DNA of 64,000 nucleotides from Candidatus Sumerlaea chitinivorans (GCA_003290465.1 CP030759.1:3225106-3289105); one strand, 5' to 3'. Positions 18,477-28,697 are shown, counted from the stretch's first letter. Translations and numbers: made by a program. The notes: a model not told the origin generated them from the sequence alone.

Positions 18477-19152
18477 GGTGCGCTTTGCCGCATGCTTCGT
18501 GAGTCTCTGGGCCACTCAAGATGATGTGGTTTACGACTTCCTGAGTAGCCGCCGAAGGACTTTCGAGACGGCAATCTCAGACCACCTACTGGTGTGCAGG
18601 AAGCTATGACTGAGCACCTTTATGGGGATTATGGAAGGCCGGTCAGCAATTAACAAACAAGCCGCATTTACTAAGCCAAAAGGTTCTGTCATCCATGAGG
18701 TGCTCGCTGGGGAGTCTTATGATCCTTGCATGGGTTGGATGAACCAACCCGGTTCGCGCTGCACGGTTGAGTGTCTACACGCTTCTCTCCAAGAAGCTAC
18801 GGTGTCGCGTATTTGGATTTAAAGTGAGTCTAATTTGGGGATCCCAATAAGCAGGTTCTTTTCGGCACGCCGAAAGGCCTAAACCCGCCGCCGTCAGTTC
18901 CAAAAAACGTTTTAGGGCCATAATCCCCCGATATTTTCTGGGATCGCAAGAGTCGATGCCAGCAATCGATGGTTAGCAATAGAAATCACGGTTCGCAAAA
19001 CCGCTCGCCTTGGGGGATGGTTTCCCTATCACCCAAGCTACTTTGCTGAATACAAGAAAGTGCCCACACGTGGCGAATTTCAGCCGCCGGCATAGCATCG
19101 AATGGAAGTCTCTTCGAACAAAACGCCAAAGGGCACGTAAAGGTTTCACACA
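18477..19152 (+). other. 676-base non-coding stretch after the FkbM gene
   Basis: Only short open frames without recognisable motifs or good ribosome sites are present. No tRNA, inverted terminal repeats or transposase fragments were seen. It may hold decayed sequence or the promoter of the radical SAM gene. Confidence 0.4.
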
Positions 19153-20214
19153 ATGCTGCGCTCGCTGTTCGAAAATCTTGTGGATCCACTTGCCAATTAC
19201 CGGCATGAGCCCGGCGACCCGCCGCTACGCGTGCGCATGGACATCACGAACAAATGCAACTTGCTGTGCAAAATGTGTTTTTACCCGGGGACTGTCGGTG
19301 AGCCGAAGTTCGACATGGAGCCGGCACTCTTCCGCAAAATTGTCGAGCAGGTTTTCCCGTACAGCGAAACGGTCAACCTCGCCTGCCGTTACGAGCCTTT
19401 CATGTCGCGTCACGTGGACGAGATCCTCGACATCGTGGCAGAAGGGCCGTGCCGACGGGTGGGATTCGTGACAAATGGCACGTTGCTCATGGAGCGGCGA
19501 TGCCGCCGCCTGGTTGAGAACCCCGCGGTGGAGACGATCGCCGTTTCGATCGACGGGGCTACGAAAGAAACGTTCGAACGCATCCGCATCAACGCCCGGT
19601 GGGAAAAACTGGTCCAAAACCTCGAAACCCTTGCTGCGATCAAACGCGAAAAAGAGAGTCTTCGTCCCTTCATCCAGTTCAATATGGTCCTCATGAAGAG
19701 CACGGTGCGCGAGCTGCCGCTGCTCGTCGAATTTGCCCACCACGTCGGAGCGGTGCTTGTCGAGGGGATCCGTTATCTTCCCATGACAAGCGGGTTGGAC
19801 GAAGAAATTCGCGATTGGGAAGAAGTCATGCCGGCGCTGATTGAAGCCAAGCGGCTTGCTGCCCAGCACGGCATTATGCTCTTCCTCCCGATCAGCGATC
19901 CACGGCTAACAACGGGTTCCGAGAGTGATCAGGAGAAGCGTTGCAATGAAGCCGTGGTTGGGCGGTTTTCAGAGTTTTGCGAAGCGCCGTGGAGCGCTCT
20001 GCAGATCTACCCCAACGGCGATGTGCACCCGTGTGGATACTATGGCAAGGCCTTTGGCAACCTTGCGCAGCAGGATTTCCTCGAGATTTGGAATAGCGAG
20101 CCCTACCTTGAGCTTCGCCGCTCGCTGGCACGCATGCGCTTGCACCCCAAATGCGCGGAGTGCAACCCCCACGGCTACGACAACATCGAACGCAAGCGTC
20201 GCATCAATGCCTAA
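19153..20214 (+). CDS. Radical SAM protein with C-terminal SPASM domain
   Basis: The 353-residue protein has the radical SAM cluster motif CX3CX2C (KCNLLCKMCFY, about residues 35-45), a beta-alpha barrel with VGFVTNGTLL and VSIDGATKETFERIR, and a C-terminal SPASM region. That region has cysteines in FCEAPWSALQIYPNGDVHPCGYY and a final CAEC. SPASM proteins modify peptides or act in cofactor and glycan chemistry. No small precursor peptide is encoded immediately beside it, so the substrate is open. It stands alone between two non-coding stretches and has no strong ribosome site before its ATG. Confidence 0.9.
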   Translation: MLRSLFENLVDPLANYRHEPGDPPLRVRMDITNKCNLLCKMCFYPGTVGEPKFDMEPALFRKIVEQVFPYSETVNLACRYEPFMSRHVDEILDIVAEGPCRRVGFVTNGTLLMERRCRRLVENPAVETIAVSIDGATKETFERIRINARWEKLVQNLETLAAIKREKESLRPFIQFNMVLMKSTVRELPLLVEFAHHVGAVLVEGIRYLPMTSGLDEEIRDWEEVMPALIEAKRLAAQHGIMLFLPISDPRLTTGSESDQEKRCNEAVVGRFSEFCEAPWSALQIYPNGDVHPCGYYGKAFGNLAQQDFLEIWNSEPYLELRRSLARMRLHPKCAECNPHGYDNIERKRRINA

Positions 20215-20353
20215 GCAGTCGGTCTGGCTTTAAGTTTGTGCCATTTGGCAAACCGAGCTCGCTTCTGTTCTTATGCGTAACTTTTCTCCGTTCTCAACCT
20301 CTCAGCTCCTTTCTTGCATTTAGGGCTCACGCTGAGACTAGTACTCGTTATCA

Positions 20354-20749
20354 ATGGATGGTTGCCCCGACAGAAAAGAGTTTCGTTCCTCTCGCGAGAC
20401 GGGTAATTTCGGTGAGACCGCCGCCGCGCGCTTTCTCTACGATCGCGGCTACCGCATCCTCCAACGCAACTACCACTGCCCGGCGGGCGAAGTGGACATC
20501 ATTGCCGAAGATCACGGGACCATCTGTTTTGTCGAGGTCAAGACGCGGAGTCAGGATTTTCTCCGTGCCCCCGAGGATGCTGTGGACGCCGAAAAACAGC
20601 GCCGCATGCGTGCGACCGCCCGCCACTACTTATCGCGGTATCGCGATGTGGGGAGCGTGCGGTTTGACATCGTAAGTGTGGTCCTTGCGAGCACTGACAC
20701 GATCGAGCTCATTGAGCTTCGAACGGATGTATTTCCATGGGAGCCGTAA
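20354..20749 (+). CDS. YraN/UPF0102-family nuclease-like protein
   Basis: The 131-residue protein has the UPF0102 signature: RETGNFGETAAARFLYDRGYRIL, then NYHCPAGEVDIIAED and CFVEVKTRS, which form a PD-(D/E)XK nuclease-type site. VRFDIVSV follows near the end. The family is widespread, with suspected roles in DNA metabolism or uptake. Its stop overlaps the start of the next gene (TAATG), so they are translationally coupled, although the partner is an ABC ATPase. Confidence 0.9.
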   Translation: MDGCPDRKEFRSSRETGNFGETAAARFLYDRGYRILQRNYHCPAGEVDIIAEDHGTICFVEVKTRSQDFLRAPEDAVDAEKQRRMRATARHYLSRYRDVGSVRFDIVSVVLASTDTIELIELRTDVFPWEP

Positions 20750-21720
20750 TGGAAACGACCGCAATGGAAAGCACTCCGAGACCAGCAGCGTTTGCGAGCG
20801 CCGGCCAGCCGGATCCTGTGATCGAGGCACAGAGTCTTACGAAGTACTATGGCAGGGATCGTGGGATCGAGGATGTGACCTTCACTGTCCATCGGGGCGA
20901 GATATTTGGTCTGCTTGGGCCAAATGGTTCCGGCAAAACAACGACCCTACGTGTCCTTTTGAATTTTGTACGCCCGACTCGAGGCCGGGTGACAGTGTTT
21001 GGCTGTGAACCATGGTGCTGGCGGGCTGCGCGAGATCGCCAGCGAATTGGCTATCTGCCGGGGGAGCTTGTCTTGCCCGAACACGACACAGGAGCATGGT
21101 TGCTCGATTTTTATGCTCAGTTGAGCCGAACACCCCCCGTCTTGCGTGCGGAAGTATGCGAGTTGCTGAAATTGAGCGCGAGTGAACTGCGCCGCCCCGT
21201 TCGCAAGTACTCGCGTGGACAACGCCAGAAGTTGGGGCTTGTGCAAGCATTGCAGCATAATCCGGAGCTCCTGCTGCTCGATGAACCAACCACCGCACTG
21301 GATCCGCTGGCGCAGGAAGCGCTTTATCGCCTGCTATTCGAACTTAAGCAACGCGGCACAACCATCGTTTTTTCGTCCCATGTCCTTGGCGAAGTGCTGC
21401 GGCTCTGCGATCGGGTGGCTGTTCTCAAGGAGGGCAAGCTCGCTACGGTGTTCGAAGTGAGTTCATTTTTGTTGGAAGCTCCGCGGCTGGTGTTTCTCCG
21501 TTTCGCAGAGGATGCGGCGCGTGTGGCGCTCGCGCAGGTGTCGTGGTGTGAATTTGTGCGCGAAGAGCCCCCATGGAGCGTATATCGGGTTGCACCGAAG
21601 GATTTGCCCGTTCTCCTTCAGCTTCTTTCCCGCCTCGCTGTAGCTGACTTGCGCATTGAGTCGGCAGCGCAACAAGCTTTGCTCGAACTTTACCGAAGTT
21701 CCTCGGAGGGCGGCGCATGA
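20749..21720 (+). CDS. ABC transporter ATP-binding protein (ABC-2 type exporter)
   Basis: The start at 20749 overlaps the preceding stop and has GGGAG five bases upstream; an in-frame ATG 12 bases earlier is possible. The 323-residue protein has Walker A GPNGSGKTTT, the signature KYSRGQRQKLGL (variant of LSGGQ, as in many ABC-2 ATPases), Walker B LLLLDEPTTALDP and the switch SSHVL. A C-terminal region of about 90 residues follows. It powers the permease encoded next, with which it overlaps by four bases. The substrate is unknown. Confidence 0.92.
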   Translation: METTAMESTPRPAAFASAGQPDPVIEAQSLTKYYGRDRGIEDVTFTVHRGEIFGLLGPNGSGKTTTLRVLLNFVRPTRGRVTVFGCEPWCWRAARDRQRIGYLPGELVLPEHDTGAWLLDFYAQLSRTPPVLRAEVCELLKLSASELRRPVRKYSRGQRQKLGLVQALQHNPELLLLDEPTTALDPLAQEALYRLLFELKQRGTTIVFSSHVLGEVLRLCDRVAVLKEGKLATVFEVSSFLLEAPRLVFLRFAEDAARVALAQVSWCEFVREEPPWSVYRVAPKDLPVLLQLLSRLAVADLRIESAAQQALLELYRSSSEGGA

Positions 21721-22526
21721 TCGCGCTCATTCGCTATTTTGTGCGGCGCCTGCGCGTGATCTTCCTCGTGTTAGCTGCAGGACTGTTCGCATTTCACTTC
21801 GTCATGCCGTTTGTATTTCGATCGGTTCGTGCTCAGGCCGGCCAGACGCCAACCTTTTTCGCACGCTTTATTCCAAAAGGGATTCAGGAGTTTCTCGGCG
21901 TGGACCGGCTGCCCTTGGCCACCGCGGATGGGTTTGTATCGGTGATCTACCAACACCCCTTTGTGCTGATCGCTCTTCTTGCCTTCCCAATCGTGGCGTG
22001 CTCGACCCTGCTCACTGGTGAGCTTGAGCGAGGGTGGGCATCGCTCGTCCTGAGTCGCCCAGTGCGGCGATGGGTGGTGGTCGCGACGGTCACAATTTGC
22101 ACCCTTGTGGGTGAGGCCCTTTTAGTTGCGGCGATGCTTCTTGGGACCCACTGGGGCTTTGCGCAGGCAGGCGTTGCAGGGCCTGCCATCCATAGCCTGC
22201 TTCGATTGGGCGCCGGAGTCTTCGGGCTGGGCATAGCAGTTACAGGGCTGAGCCTCTTCTTTGCGGCTGCTTGCGAAGAAGTGGGTGAGGCTACAGGCTG
22301 GCCAATCACGCTCCTTTTGCTCATGTATGTGGGGAATTACTTAGCTCAACTGTGGCCAGTCCTGCGACCCTATGCGAAATACTCCTTGTTTTATCATTAC
22401 CAGCCCGTCCGGGCTTTCACAGAAGGTGCGTTTCCAACGCTGAGCTTTGAGGTGTTCGGGGCAGTGGCGATACTGGGAATGCTCGGAGCGTTGGTCGTCT
22501 ATGTGCGTCGCGATTTTCGTTTGTGA
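21717..22526 (+). CDS. ABC-2 type transporter permease
   Basis: The 269-residue membrane protein shows about six hydrophobic segments, including one near the N-terminus (VIFLVLAAGLFAFHFVMP) and a last one (VFGAVAILGMLGALVVYV). The LTGELERGWASLVLSRPVRRW stretch is typical of ABC-2 permeases of the NatB/YhfA kind. It forms an exporter with the ATPase encoded immediately upstream (ATGA overlap). A short hairpin (GCGGGAATGCTCCCGC, 22548-22563 approximately) follows the stop. Confidence 0.88.
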   Translation: MIALIRYFVRRLRVIFLVLAAGLFAFHFVMPFVFRSVRAQAGQTPTFFARFIPKGIQEFLGVDRLPLATADGFVSVIYQHPFVLIALLAFPIVACSTLLTGELERGWASLVLSRPVRRWVVVATVTICTLVGEALLVAAMLLGTHWGFAQAGVAGPAIHSLLRLGAGVFGLGIAVTGLSLFFAAACEEVGEATGWPITLLLLMYVGNYLAQLWPVLRPYAKYSLFYHYQPVRAFTEGAFPTLSFEVFGAVAILGMLGALVVYVRRDFRL

Positions 22527-22777
22527 AACCAAGGTGCCGTAGAGCGGGAATGCTCCCGCAACCACGAAGCGAGATCTCGTCGGGGCAACTTCTCTTGGAT
22601 CTTCTCCGTACTCGATACGACCCGAACTTGGGTCTCCTCCAAGAGAACCTGTCAGACAGCCAAAAGAGTACAGGGTGCGTGTCGTGACTCTTGCGTCGTC
22701 CGCTGAGGCTCGTGTCGGACTTGTCTCCTGCTGTTTTTGGGTGCCCCTTCAAATCTCCGTAAGGCCGGATGTTGCGA

Positions 22778-24271
22778 CTACACCACGGAAGGGCTCGGGT
22801 TGTTTCCGCTTAGCATTTTCTCAAAAAGCTCTACATAGAGCTTAGCGGAAGCGCGCCACGAAAAGTCCTTTTCCATGCCGGCTTTTTGAAGTTTGCGCCA
22901 GAGGGGCTTTTTTCGGTATAGCGCTAAACTGCGCGAGATTGCCTCCATCATGGCGGCCGAGTCATAAGGCCTAAACACAAAGCCGGTGGCAATTCCCCGC
23001 TCGAGGTTCTCAGGCGTGGCGTCCACTACCGAATCAGCCAACCCACCCGTCTCGCGAACCACAGGTGGTGTGCCGTATTTCATCGAATAGAGTTGGTTGA
23101 GCCCACACGGCTCAAATCGCGACGGCATGAGGAAAATATCGGCGCCGGCCTCGATGCGATGGGCCAAGGTGTTGTCGAACCGAAGATTGACACTCATTTT
23201 CTTTGGCCAACGCTGAGCCGCTTTTTCAAAAAGTTGATGGTATTCGGGGGCACCGGTGCCGAGGAGCACGAACTGAAGGTCGTTCTCCATAAGCTGATCC
23301 AGCACCTCTGCCAGCAGGTCGAAGCCCTTTTGACGGTCCAGTCGTGAAATCATACCAAACAGCGGAACATTCGCATCTACCGGCAGCCCCAGTTCCGCCT
23401 GGAGGGCCTTTTTGCAGCGGGTTTTTCCCCCGATCGAGCGGAATGAGTAACGAAAAGGAATGAGTGGATCGGTCTCTGGATTCCACACGCGTTCGTCAAT
23501 GCCGTTCATGATCCCGTGGAGGTGCTCGCTGCGTTGGCGCAAGAGGCCCTCAAGCCCACAACCGTATTCAGGGGTTTGGATTTCCTCAGCGTAGCGCCGG
23601 CTCACGGTCGAGATTTCGTCCGCGAAAAGGATTCCCCCTTTCATTAAGTTCAATTTCCCATAGAACTCCAACCCGGAGGGGTGGAAAAGCGACGGCTGAA
23701 TGCCCAGCTTCTCGACGAACTCAGGCTCAAAAAGGCCTTGGTAGGCCAAATTGTGGATCGTGTAGAGAATGCGCGGAGTGCTCAGTTGCGTGTTGGCCGT
23801 GACCTCTGGATCGGTCCGCAAGTAGACAGGAATGAGTGCGGTCTGCCAATCGTTGCAATGGATGATATCCGGCACCCAGTCGAGTGCAAGCATTAGCCAA
23901 AGGACCGCCTTGCAGAAAACCGCGAAACGCACGGCATTGTCAGGATAATCGACGCCGTTTTCCTGATAAAGTCCCGGCCGGCCGAAAAGCTGATGATTCT
24001 GGATAAAATAAACAGGCACTTCCGAGTGGGGGAAGACCGTGCGCTTGACCTGTGTTGTGTAGGCAAGGCCGTTGCCAAGCTTCACGACAATCTCTTCGAG
24101 AATGGGAATGAGATGAAAACGCTCGTCGTCCACGGCTGCATATTTCGGCATGGCAACGCGGACGTCATGCCCAAGTTCGGCGAGCGCCAATGGCAGCGCC
24201 CCCGCGACATCTGCAAGCCCACCCGTCTTCGCGAATGGGACGACTTCCGACGAGACAATCAGAATCCTCAT
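22778..24271 (-). CDS. glgA: Glycogen synthase (ADP-glucose type, GT5)
   Basis: The 497-residue protein extends alpha-1,4-glucan chains using ADP-glucose. It starts MRILIVSSEVVPFAKTGGLADVAGALP, with the KTGGLADV nucleotide-sugar loop. It contains HCNDWQTALIPVYL, a TIHNLAYQG segment, SRLDRQKGFDLL, and the C-terminal RFEPCGLNQLYSMKYGTPPVVRETGGL typical of GT5 enzymes. Length and motifs are complete. It is monocistronic, facing away from phoH across a 620-base intergenic region. No other glg gene is in the window. Confidence 0.96.
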   Translation of the reverse strand: MRILIVSSEVVPFAKTGGLADVAGALPLALAELGHDVRVAMPKYAAVDDERFHLIPILEEIVVKLGNGLAYTTQVKRTVFPHSEVPVYFIQNHQLFGRPGLYQENGVDYPDNAVRFAVFCKAVLWLMLALDWVPDIIHCNDWQTALIPVYLRTDPEVTANTQLSTPRILYTIHNLAYQGLFEPEFVEKLGIQPSLFHPSGLEFYGKLNLMKGGILFADEISTVSRRYAEEIQTPEYGCGLEGLLRQRSEHLHGIMNGIDERVWNPETDPLIPFRYSFRSIGGKTRCKKALQAELGLPVDANVPLFGMISRLDRQKGFDLLAEVLDQLMENDLQFVLLGTGAPEYHQLFEKAAQRWPKKMSVNLRFDNTLAHRIEAGADIFLMPSRFEPCGLNQLYSMKYGTPPVVRETGGLADSVVDATPENLERGIATGFVFRPYDSAAMMEAISRSLALYRKKPLWRKLQKAGMEKDFSWRASAKLYVELFEKMLSGNNPSPSVV

Positions 24272-24892
24272 TCAACCGCTTCCTTCTGCTGGTCTCTGGC
24301 CACGCATTCCGCATCCGAGAGCACAACATTTCACCATCTGGTGTTCGATCCTTACGTATGTGCCCGAGTCACGTGGCTCCCATAAGTTGGGGCATTCCGC
24401 TCCTTCTTACAGAGTGACACCGAAATGCTGCAGAGGAAAGGGTAGATTGTCGAGCAAAAGCACGTGGATCGCGAATCAGGCCGTCGGTCTTGGAAAAGCC
24501 GCTACAGGGTGAGTCAAACGCGCTCCTTCGAAAAAAACCGACCAGAGCTTTGCAAGATTTGAGAAAGAATAGATCTCTGATGACAAGTCACTTATCTGGT
24601 TTAAACCAGCCGCGGGTGTGCGCTGAGCGGGGAAGGCGGTGTCGAAAGCGGCGCGCATCGGCCCTGTAAAGATACGCCTGTGGTGGCTCTCGCACGAATT
24701 TTCGCAACAGGGCCGACTGCCCTGCTGACTCGCTGCTCCCTTGGGATCGCAGCCTCAAGGGCCTACTCAAGGGGTGAATCGCTGTCCACACTTCCTGTAA
24801 ATGATATCGGAACAAGAATCCTTTCGTGTGAGACTGTGAGCCCGTGGCAACGGGGTTCAGCGAAAGGAGAGAAGGAGGCTTACTAAAAAAGG
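24272..24892 (+). other. Divergent intergenic region between glgA and phoH
   Basis: No gene-like open frame is seen in about 620 bases. It must hold promoters for both flanking genes. A purine-rich ribosome-site region (GGAGAGAAGGAGG, about 24866-24878) precedes the phoH start by about 14 bases. No riboswitch-like structure was recognised. Confidence 0.5.
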
Positions 24893-25969
24893 TTGAGCGA
24901 GCTTTCTGAGCATGTGGTTGAGCTCAGTCAGTCTGAGCTCTTGGATTTTTGCGGCAAGAACGACGAAAAGCTGCGTGAGTTAGAGGCGCAGTTCGACGTC
25001 CGAATCGTCCCGCGGGGCAACACCATTAAGATTATGGGGGAGCCCGAGAAGGTGGGGCAAGCGTGTCAGTTGGTAGAGCATCTCCTCTCCTTTTCCCGGT
25101 CAAAAAATGGCCTCTCAAAGCATCAGGTGCGCTATGCGATTCGAAGTATCAAAGAGGAGCGAAAGGAAAATCTGCGCGAGATTTTCTCGGACCGAGTAAC
25201 CCTGCCACTAAAAAAGCGCGGAGTCTCGCCGATGACGGCGGGGCAAAAGCGCTACCTCGACGCCATTCGCACGTGTGACATTGTCTTTGGGATTGGGCCA
25301 GCGGGTACCGGCAAAACTTATTTGGCAATGGCCATGGCCGTTCATCATCTTATTGAGAAGATGGTACGTCGCATCATTTTGGTGCGGCCGGCCGTCGAGG
25401 CGGGGGAGAAGCTTGGTTTTTTGCCGGGGGATATTGCCGCGAAATTCGACCCGTTCGTCCGCCCATTGTACGATGCTCTGTTTGATATGGTGGAGCCCGA
25501 GCGCGCTCGTGAGCTTATGGAAAATGGCACGGTGGAGATCGCGCCGCTTGCATTCATGCGAGGCCGTACCCTAAACAGCGCCTTCGTCATTTTGGATGAG
25601 GGGCAGAACACCTCCATCGAACAAATGAAGATGTTCCTGACGCGCCTTGGCAATGACTCGAAGGCTGTGATTACGGGCGACATCACACAAATTGATCTTC
25701 CTGCGGGCAAGGAATCCGGGCTCGTCCATGCTCAACGAATCCTCTCTTCCATCGAAGGGATCGCGTTCGTTTACTTCGATGAGACGGATGTGGTCCGCCA
25801 TGAGCTGATTCAGAAAATCATCCGGGCGTACGACGCAGCAGACCGAGGGGGAGTCCAGCCTGAGCTCCCGCTTGACGGCGTCGGTACCGAACGCATAAAT
25901 GCGAATGGTGGTTTCGCAAACGGTAGCAAACCAATTCGCGATACTGGGCCAAAGGTGAGTTCGGAGTAA
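24893..25969 (+). CDS. phoH: PhoH-family ATPase
   Basis: The 358-residue protein starts at a TTG with GGAGG 14 bases upstream. An N-terminal KH-like region (IVPRGNTIKIMGEPEKV) is followed by the PhoH ATPase: Walker A GPAGTGKTYLAMAMAV, RRIILVRPAVEAGEKLGFLPG, Walker B FVILDEGQNTSIEQMKMFLTRLG and TGDITQIDLP. It is linked to RNA metabolism and ribosome quality. The next gene is a 7TM-HD protein, as in many bacteria. The ybeY gene that often follows is not here. Confidence 0.95.
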   Translation: MSELSEHVVELSQSELLDFCGKNDEKLRELEAQFDVRIVPRGNTIKIMGEPEKVGQACQLVEHLLSFSRSKNGLSKHQVRYAIRSIKEERKENLREIFSDRVTLPLKKRGVSPMTAGQKRYLDAIRTCDIVFGIGPAGTGKTYLAMAMAVHHLIEKMVRRIILVRPAVEAGEKLGFLPGDIAAKFDPFVRPLYDALFDMVEPERARELMENGTVEIAPLAFMRGRTLNSAFVILDEGQNTSIEQMKMFLTRLGNDSKAVITGDITQIDLPAGKESGLVHAQRILSSIEGIAFVYFDETDVVRHELIQKIIRAYDAADRGGVQPELPLDGVGTERINANGGFANGSKPIRDTGPKVSSE

Positions 25970-26016
25970 GAGGAGCGAAGGGAAAGGGAGTCGCAAAAGC
26001 GCGACCAGCCACCACC

Positions 26017-28329
26017 ATGGGGAAGCTATCTGATATCTGGCGAAGATTTGCCCATCCCTCAGAGCACCGTGCTCTTCGAAAACATCGCCTCCGAAGAGGC
26101 GACTATCCCCGTTGGCTTGCGATCGGTGTCGGGTTGCTTGTGTGGCTTTGCCTGTTACTCATGGTGGGGCCGATTCCCACATTTAAGTTTGCCGACCTCA
26201 AAGTAGGCGAGCGGTGGCTGGAGCAAGATCTCTACACCCCATTCCCGCTTCGAATCGTCGACAGCGAGCGAATGAAAGAAGAGGAGCGAATCCTCCGCGA
26301 GCGGCATCCCAAGGTTTTTGTTTATGACGACACTGTAGAAGCGTGGGCAACCCAAACCGTGCATCGTCTTCTCACGGCTGCAGCCCAAGTCGGTGACTCC
26401 AAGACATCACTGAATGACTTTGTACGCGAGACAGCCCGAACACTTGGGATCGAGTTGAGCCCACGTGCTGCTGAGGTGCTTATTACACACGCAAAGGATG
26501 CTCGCCTACGAGCGGATCTCGAACAACTGCTTCACGCCCTCTTCTACGATCGCGGCATCACCGACGATCGGCGGTTGCTTCAAGGGGCTTACTTCTCGAA
26601 TCGCCTCGTGATTGTTCGCGCGACGGCGCAGCAAGATGTTCTGACAACATTTCCCATTAGCGGTGTTCTTGAGTATCCGGAGGAGGTGCAGAACTATCTT
26701 CGTGGGCGCTTGCTTTCTCGCTCCGCGGTACCAGAGTCGTGGAAGGAACTTTACGCAGAGATCGTTTCGCAGTTAGCACGACCGAACCTTCGCTACAGCG
26801 CTGAGCTAACGAATCAGCGTCTCGAGGCCGAACTGCGCAAGCTTCGTTACGAAGTGGCGCTCGAGGCTGGCTCTAAAGTGGTCAGCCGGGGAGACCGTCT
26901 GACTCCATTTCAGGTGGCAACCCTCAAGGCTCTCGAGCGGCGACTTCGCCTTTTCAACTTCATGCGGTTCTGTGCGAATGGCGTGCTAATTGCTCTGGGG
27001 ATGCTCTTCCTTGCAGTTTATTTCCGTAAGTATCACGCCGAACTTGCCCTTTCCCCAAAGAACATTTTGATGATGGCACTACCGGTGATTTTCGCGCTGA
27101 GCGTAGTGCTGGTGGTGCGCAATGCGGGCGTGGAGCGTCCCATCGCCCTGTTTGCCTTCCCTGCGGGATTGATCGGTTTGCTGGGTGTCATTTTGTTCGA
27201 GGCGCGCTTGGCGGTCCTGCTGGTGACAATGAGCTCGGCCCTGCTCGGGCTCGCCACCGGCTTTGATTATACGTATTTTTTGATAGGATTGATTAGCGGT
27301 CTGACTGGCGTCATTAGTCTGCACTCGGTGCGGGAACGTCGGGAAGTCTTGCTCGCAGGTCTCCGGCTGAGTGGCGTGAACCTTCTGCTTGCAGCGATCC
27401 TTCTTGTGACGCAGGCGCAGCAGACCCAAATTCGCGAGGTGTTGTTGGCCGCAATCGCGAACGGATTTGGCTGTTATGTTTTTGCCGTTGGGGTGCTACC
27501 CCTTTTTGAAAGTCTCTTTGGCATCACCACCGATGTGCGCCTCATGGAGCTGACGAGCACGAATCATCCGCTGATGCGCATGCTCGAGACTGCCGCTCCG
27601 GGTTCCTATCAGCATGTGCTTAATGTCACCAAGCTCGCTGAGCCAGCTGCGGAGGCCATTGGGGCCAATTATCTCTTGGTGCGCGCCGGAGCCTATTTCC
27701 ACGACGTTGGCAAGGCGCTCAAGCCAAAGTACTTTACTGAGAACCAAGTCACTCCCGAAGAGCGGCGCATTCACACCAAGCTGTCGCCTTACATGAGCTG
27801 TTTGATTATCAAGAATCACGTCAAAGAGGGGATCGAACTGGCGCGCAAGTACGGTCTCCCCGAAAAGGTGATCGATTTCATCCCCCAACACCACGGAACC
27901 AGCCTCATCAAATACTTCTACTATGAGGCGCTAAAGCGCAATGACTCGCCTGATGTGGTTGTTCCTGAGGATGAGTTCCGCTATCCCGGTCCTAAGCCCC
28001 AAACGCGCGAAGCGGCCATTGTGATGCTCGCCGACACGGTTGAAGCGACGGCCACGGCTCGCTTCACTGGACGAAGCGTCCGCGAAGAGGAGATTTGGCG
28101 CCTTGTCCGCGATAGTGTGCAGGAGAAATTTGATGATGGGCAGTTCGACGAATGCCCGCTAACGTTTCAGGATTTGCACAGAATTAGCGAAGCTTTTGTG
28201 CGCACCTTATTGAGCCGCTACCACAAGCGTGTGGATTATCCGGATCTCGGTTCGCGCCGCGAGGTGCGCGATATCACCACCGTGCCGGCGGAAACGGTGG
28301 CAGTCACCGCAAATGGGAATGGCGACTAA
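26017..28329 (+). CDS. 7TM-HD membrane phosphodiesterase (PgpH/YqfF family)
   Basis: The 770-residue protein has one N-terminal membrane segment (WLAIGVGLLVWLCLLLMVGPI), an extracytoplasmic 7TMR-HDED-like domain (about 65-310), a seven-helix membrane block (about 310-500) and a cytoplasmic HD domain. The HD domain contains YFHDVGKALKP and FIPQHHGTSLI. Firmicute homologues hydrolyse c-di-AMP, so this protein probably does too. It is 48 bases after phoH, a conserved pairing. Length and domain order match the family. Confidence 0.93.
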   Translation: MGKLSDIWRRFAHPSEHRALRKHRLRRGDYPRWLAIGVGLLVWLCLLLMVGPIPTFKFADLKVGERWLEQDLYTPFPLRIVDSERMKEEERILRERHPKVFVYDDTVEAWATQTVHRLLTAAAQVGDSKTSLNDFVRETARTLGIELSPRAAEVLITHAKDARLRADLEQLLHALFYDRGITDDRRLLQGAYFSNRLVIVRATAQQDVLTTFPISGVLEYPEEVQNYLRGRLLSRSAVPESWKELYAEIVSQLARPNLRYSAELTNQRLEAELRKLRYEVALEAGSKVVSRGDRLTPFQVATLKALERRLRLFNFMRFCANGVLIALGMLFLAVYFRKYHAELALSPKNILMMALPVIFALSVVLVVRNAGVERPIALFAFPAGLIGLLGVILFEARLAVLLVTMSSALLGLATGFDYTYFLIGLISGLTGVISLHSVRERREVLLAGLRLSGVNLLLAAILLVTQAQQTQIREVLLAAIANGFGCYVFAVGVLPLFESLFGITTDVRLMELTSTNHPLMRMLETAAPGSYQHVLNVTKLAEPAAEAIGANYLLVRAGAYFHDVGKALKPKYFTENQVTPEERRIHTKLSPYMSCLIIKNHVKEGIELARKYGLPEKVIDFIPQHHGTSLIKYFYYEALKRNDSPDVVVPEDEFRYPGPKPQTREAAIVMLADTVEATATARFTGRSVREEEIWRLVRDSVQEKFDDGQFDECPLTFQDLHRISEAFVRTLLSRYHKRVDYPDLGSRREVRDITTVPAETVAVTANGNGD

Positions 28330-28445
28330 CCGCGATGTTTGAGGGCGTTCGGAATGAGGAGTGGGCCCACGCAGTGTTGCCCTGCGAATCGGCCTGCAGA
28401 CGATAAGCATTTAGTCTAAAACAGGAATGGCTGTGAGGAGAAAGT

Positions 28446-28697
28446 ATGGGGCTGCTCAGCGCGGTCATCTTTGGTCTTTTAGCCGGTTTAGCTGCTCGCG
28501 TCCTATTGCCCGGACCGGACCGAATGGGCTGTGTAGGTACGATAATCGTTGGGATTGTCGGGGCCGTGATTGGGCAGCTCCTAAGCGGAGCGGGCGGCGC
28601 ACCAGCGGCTGTCCTTGAGTGGAGCTGGCGAAGTTTCGGCTTTGCAATTCTTGGAGCGATCATTCTGCTTGCCTTACTGAGAATTCTTCGGCGGTGA
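28446..28697 (+). CDS. GlsB/YeaQ/YmgE-family small membrane protein
   Basis: The 83-residue protein consists of three hydrophobic segments with the family's glycine-rich motifs: ALLAGLAAR-like (GLLAGLAARVLLPG), GCVGTIIVGIVGAVIG and FAILGAIILLALLRILRR. Members are stress-associated inner-membrane proteins of uncertain function. AGGAGAAAGT precedes the ATG. Confidence 0.85.
   Translation: MGLLSAVIFGLLAGLAARVLLPGPDRMGCVGTIIVGIVGAVIGQLLSGAGGAPAAVLEWSWRSFGFAILGAIILLALLRILRR

Noticed and set aside
18622-18822. A 66-codon open frame after the FkbM gene
   Set aside because: No recognisable domain, no signal peptide and no good ribosome site.
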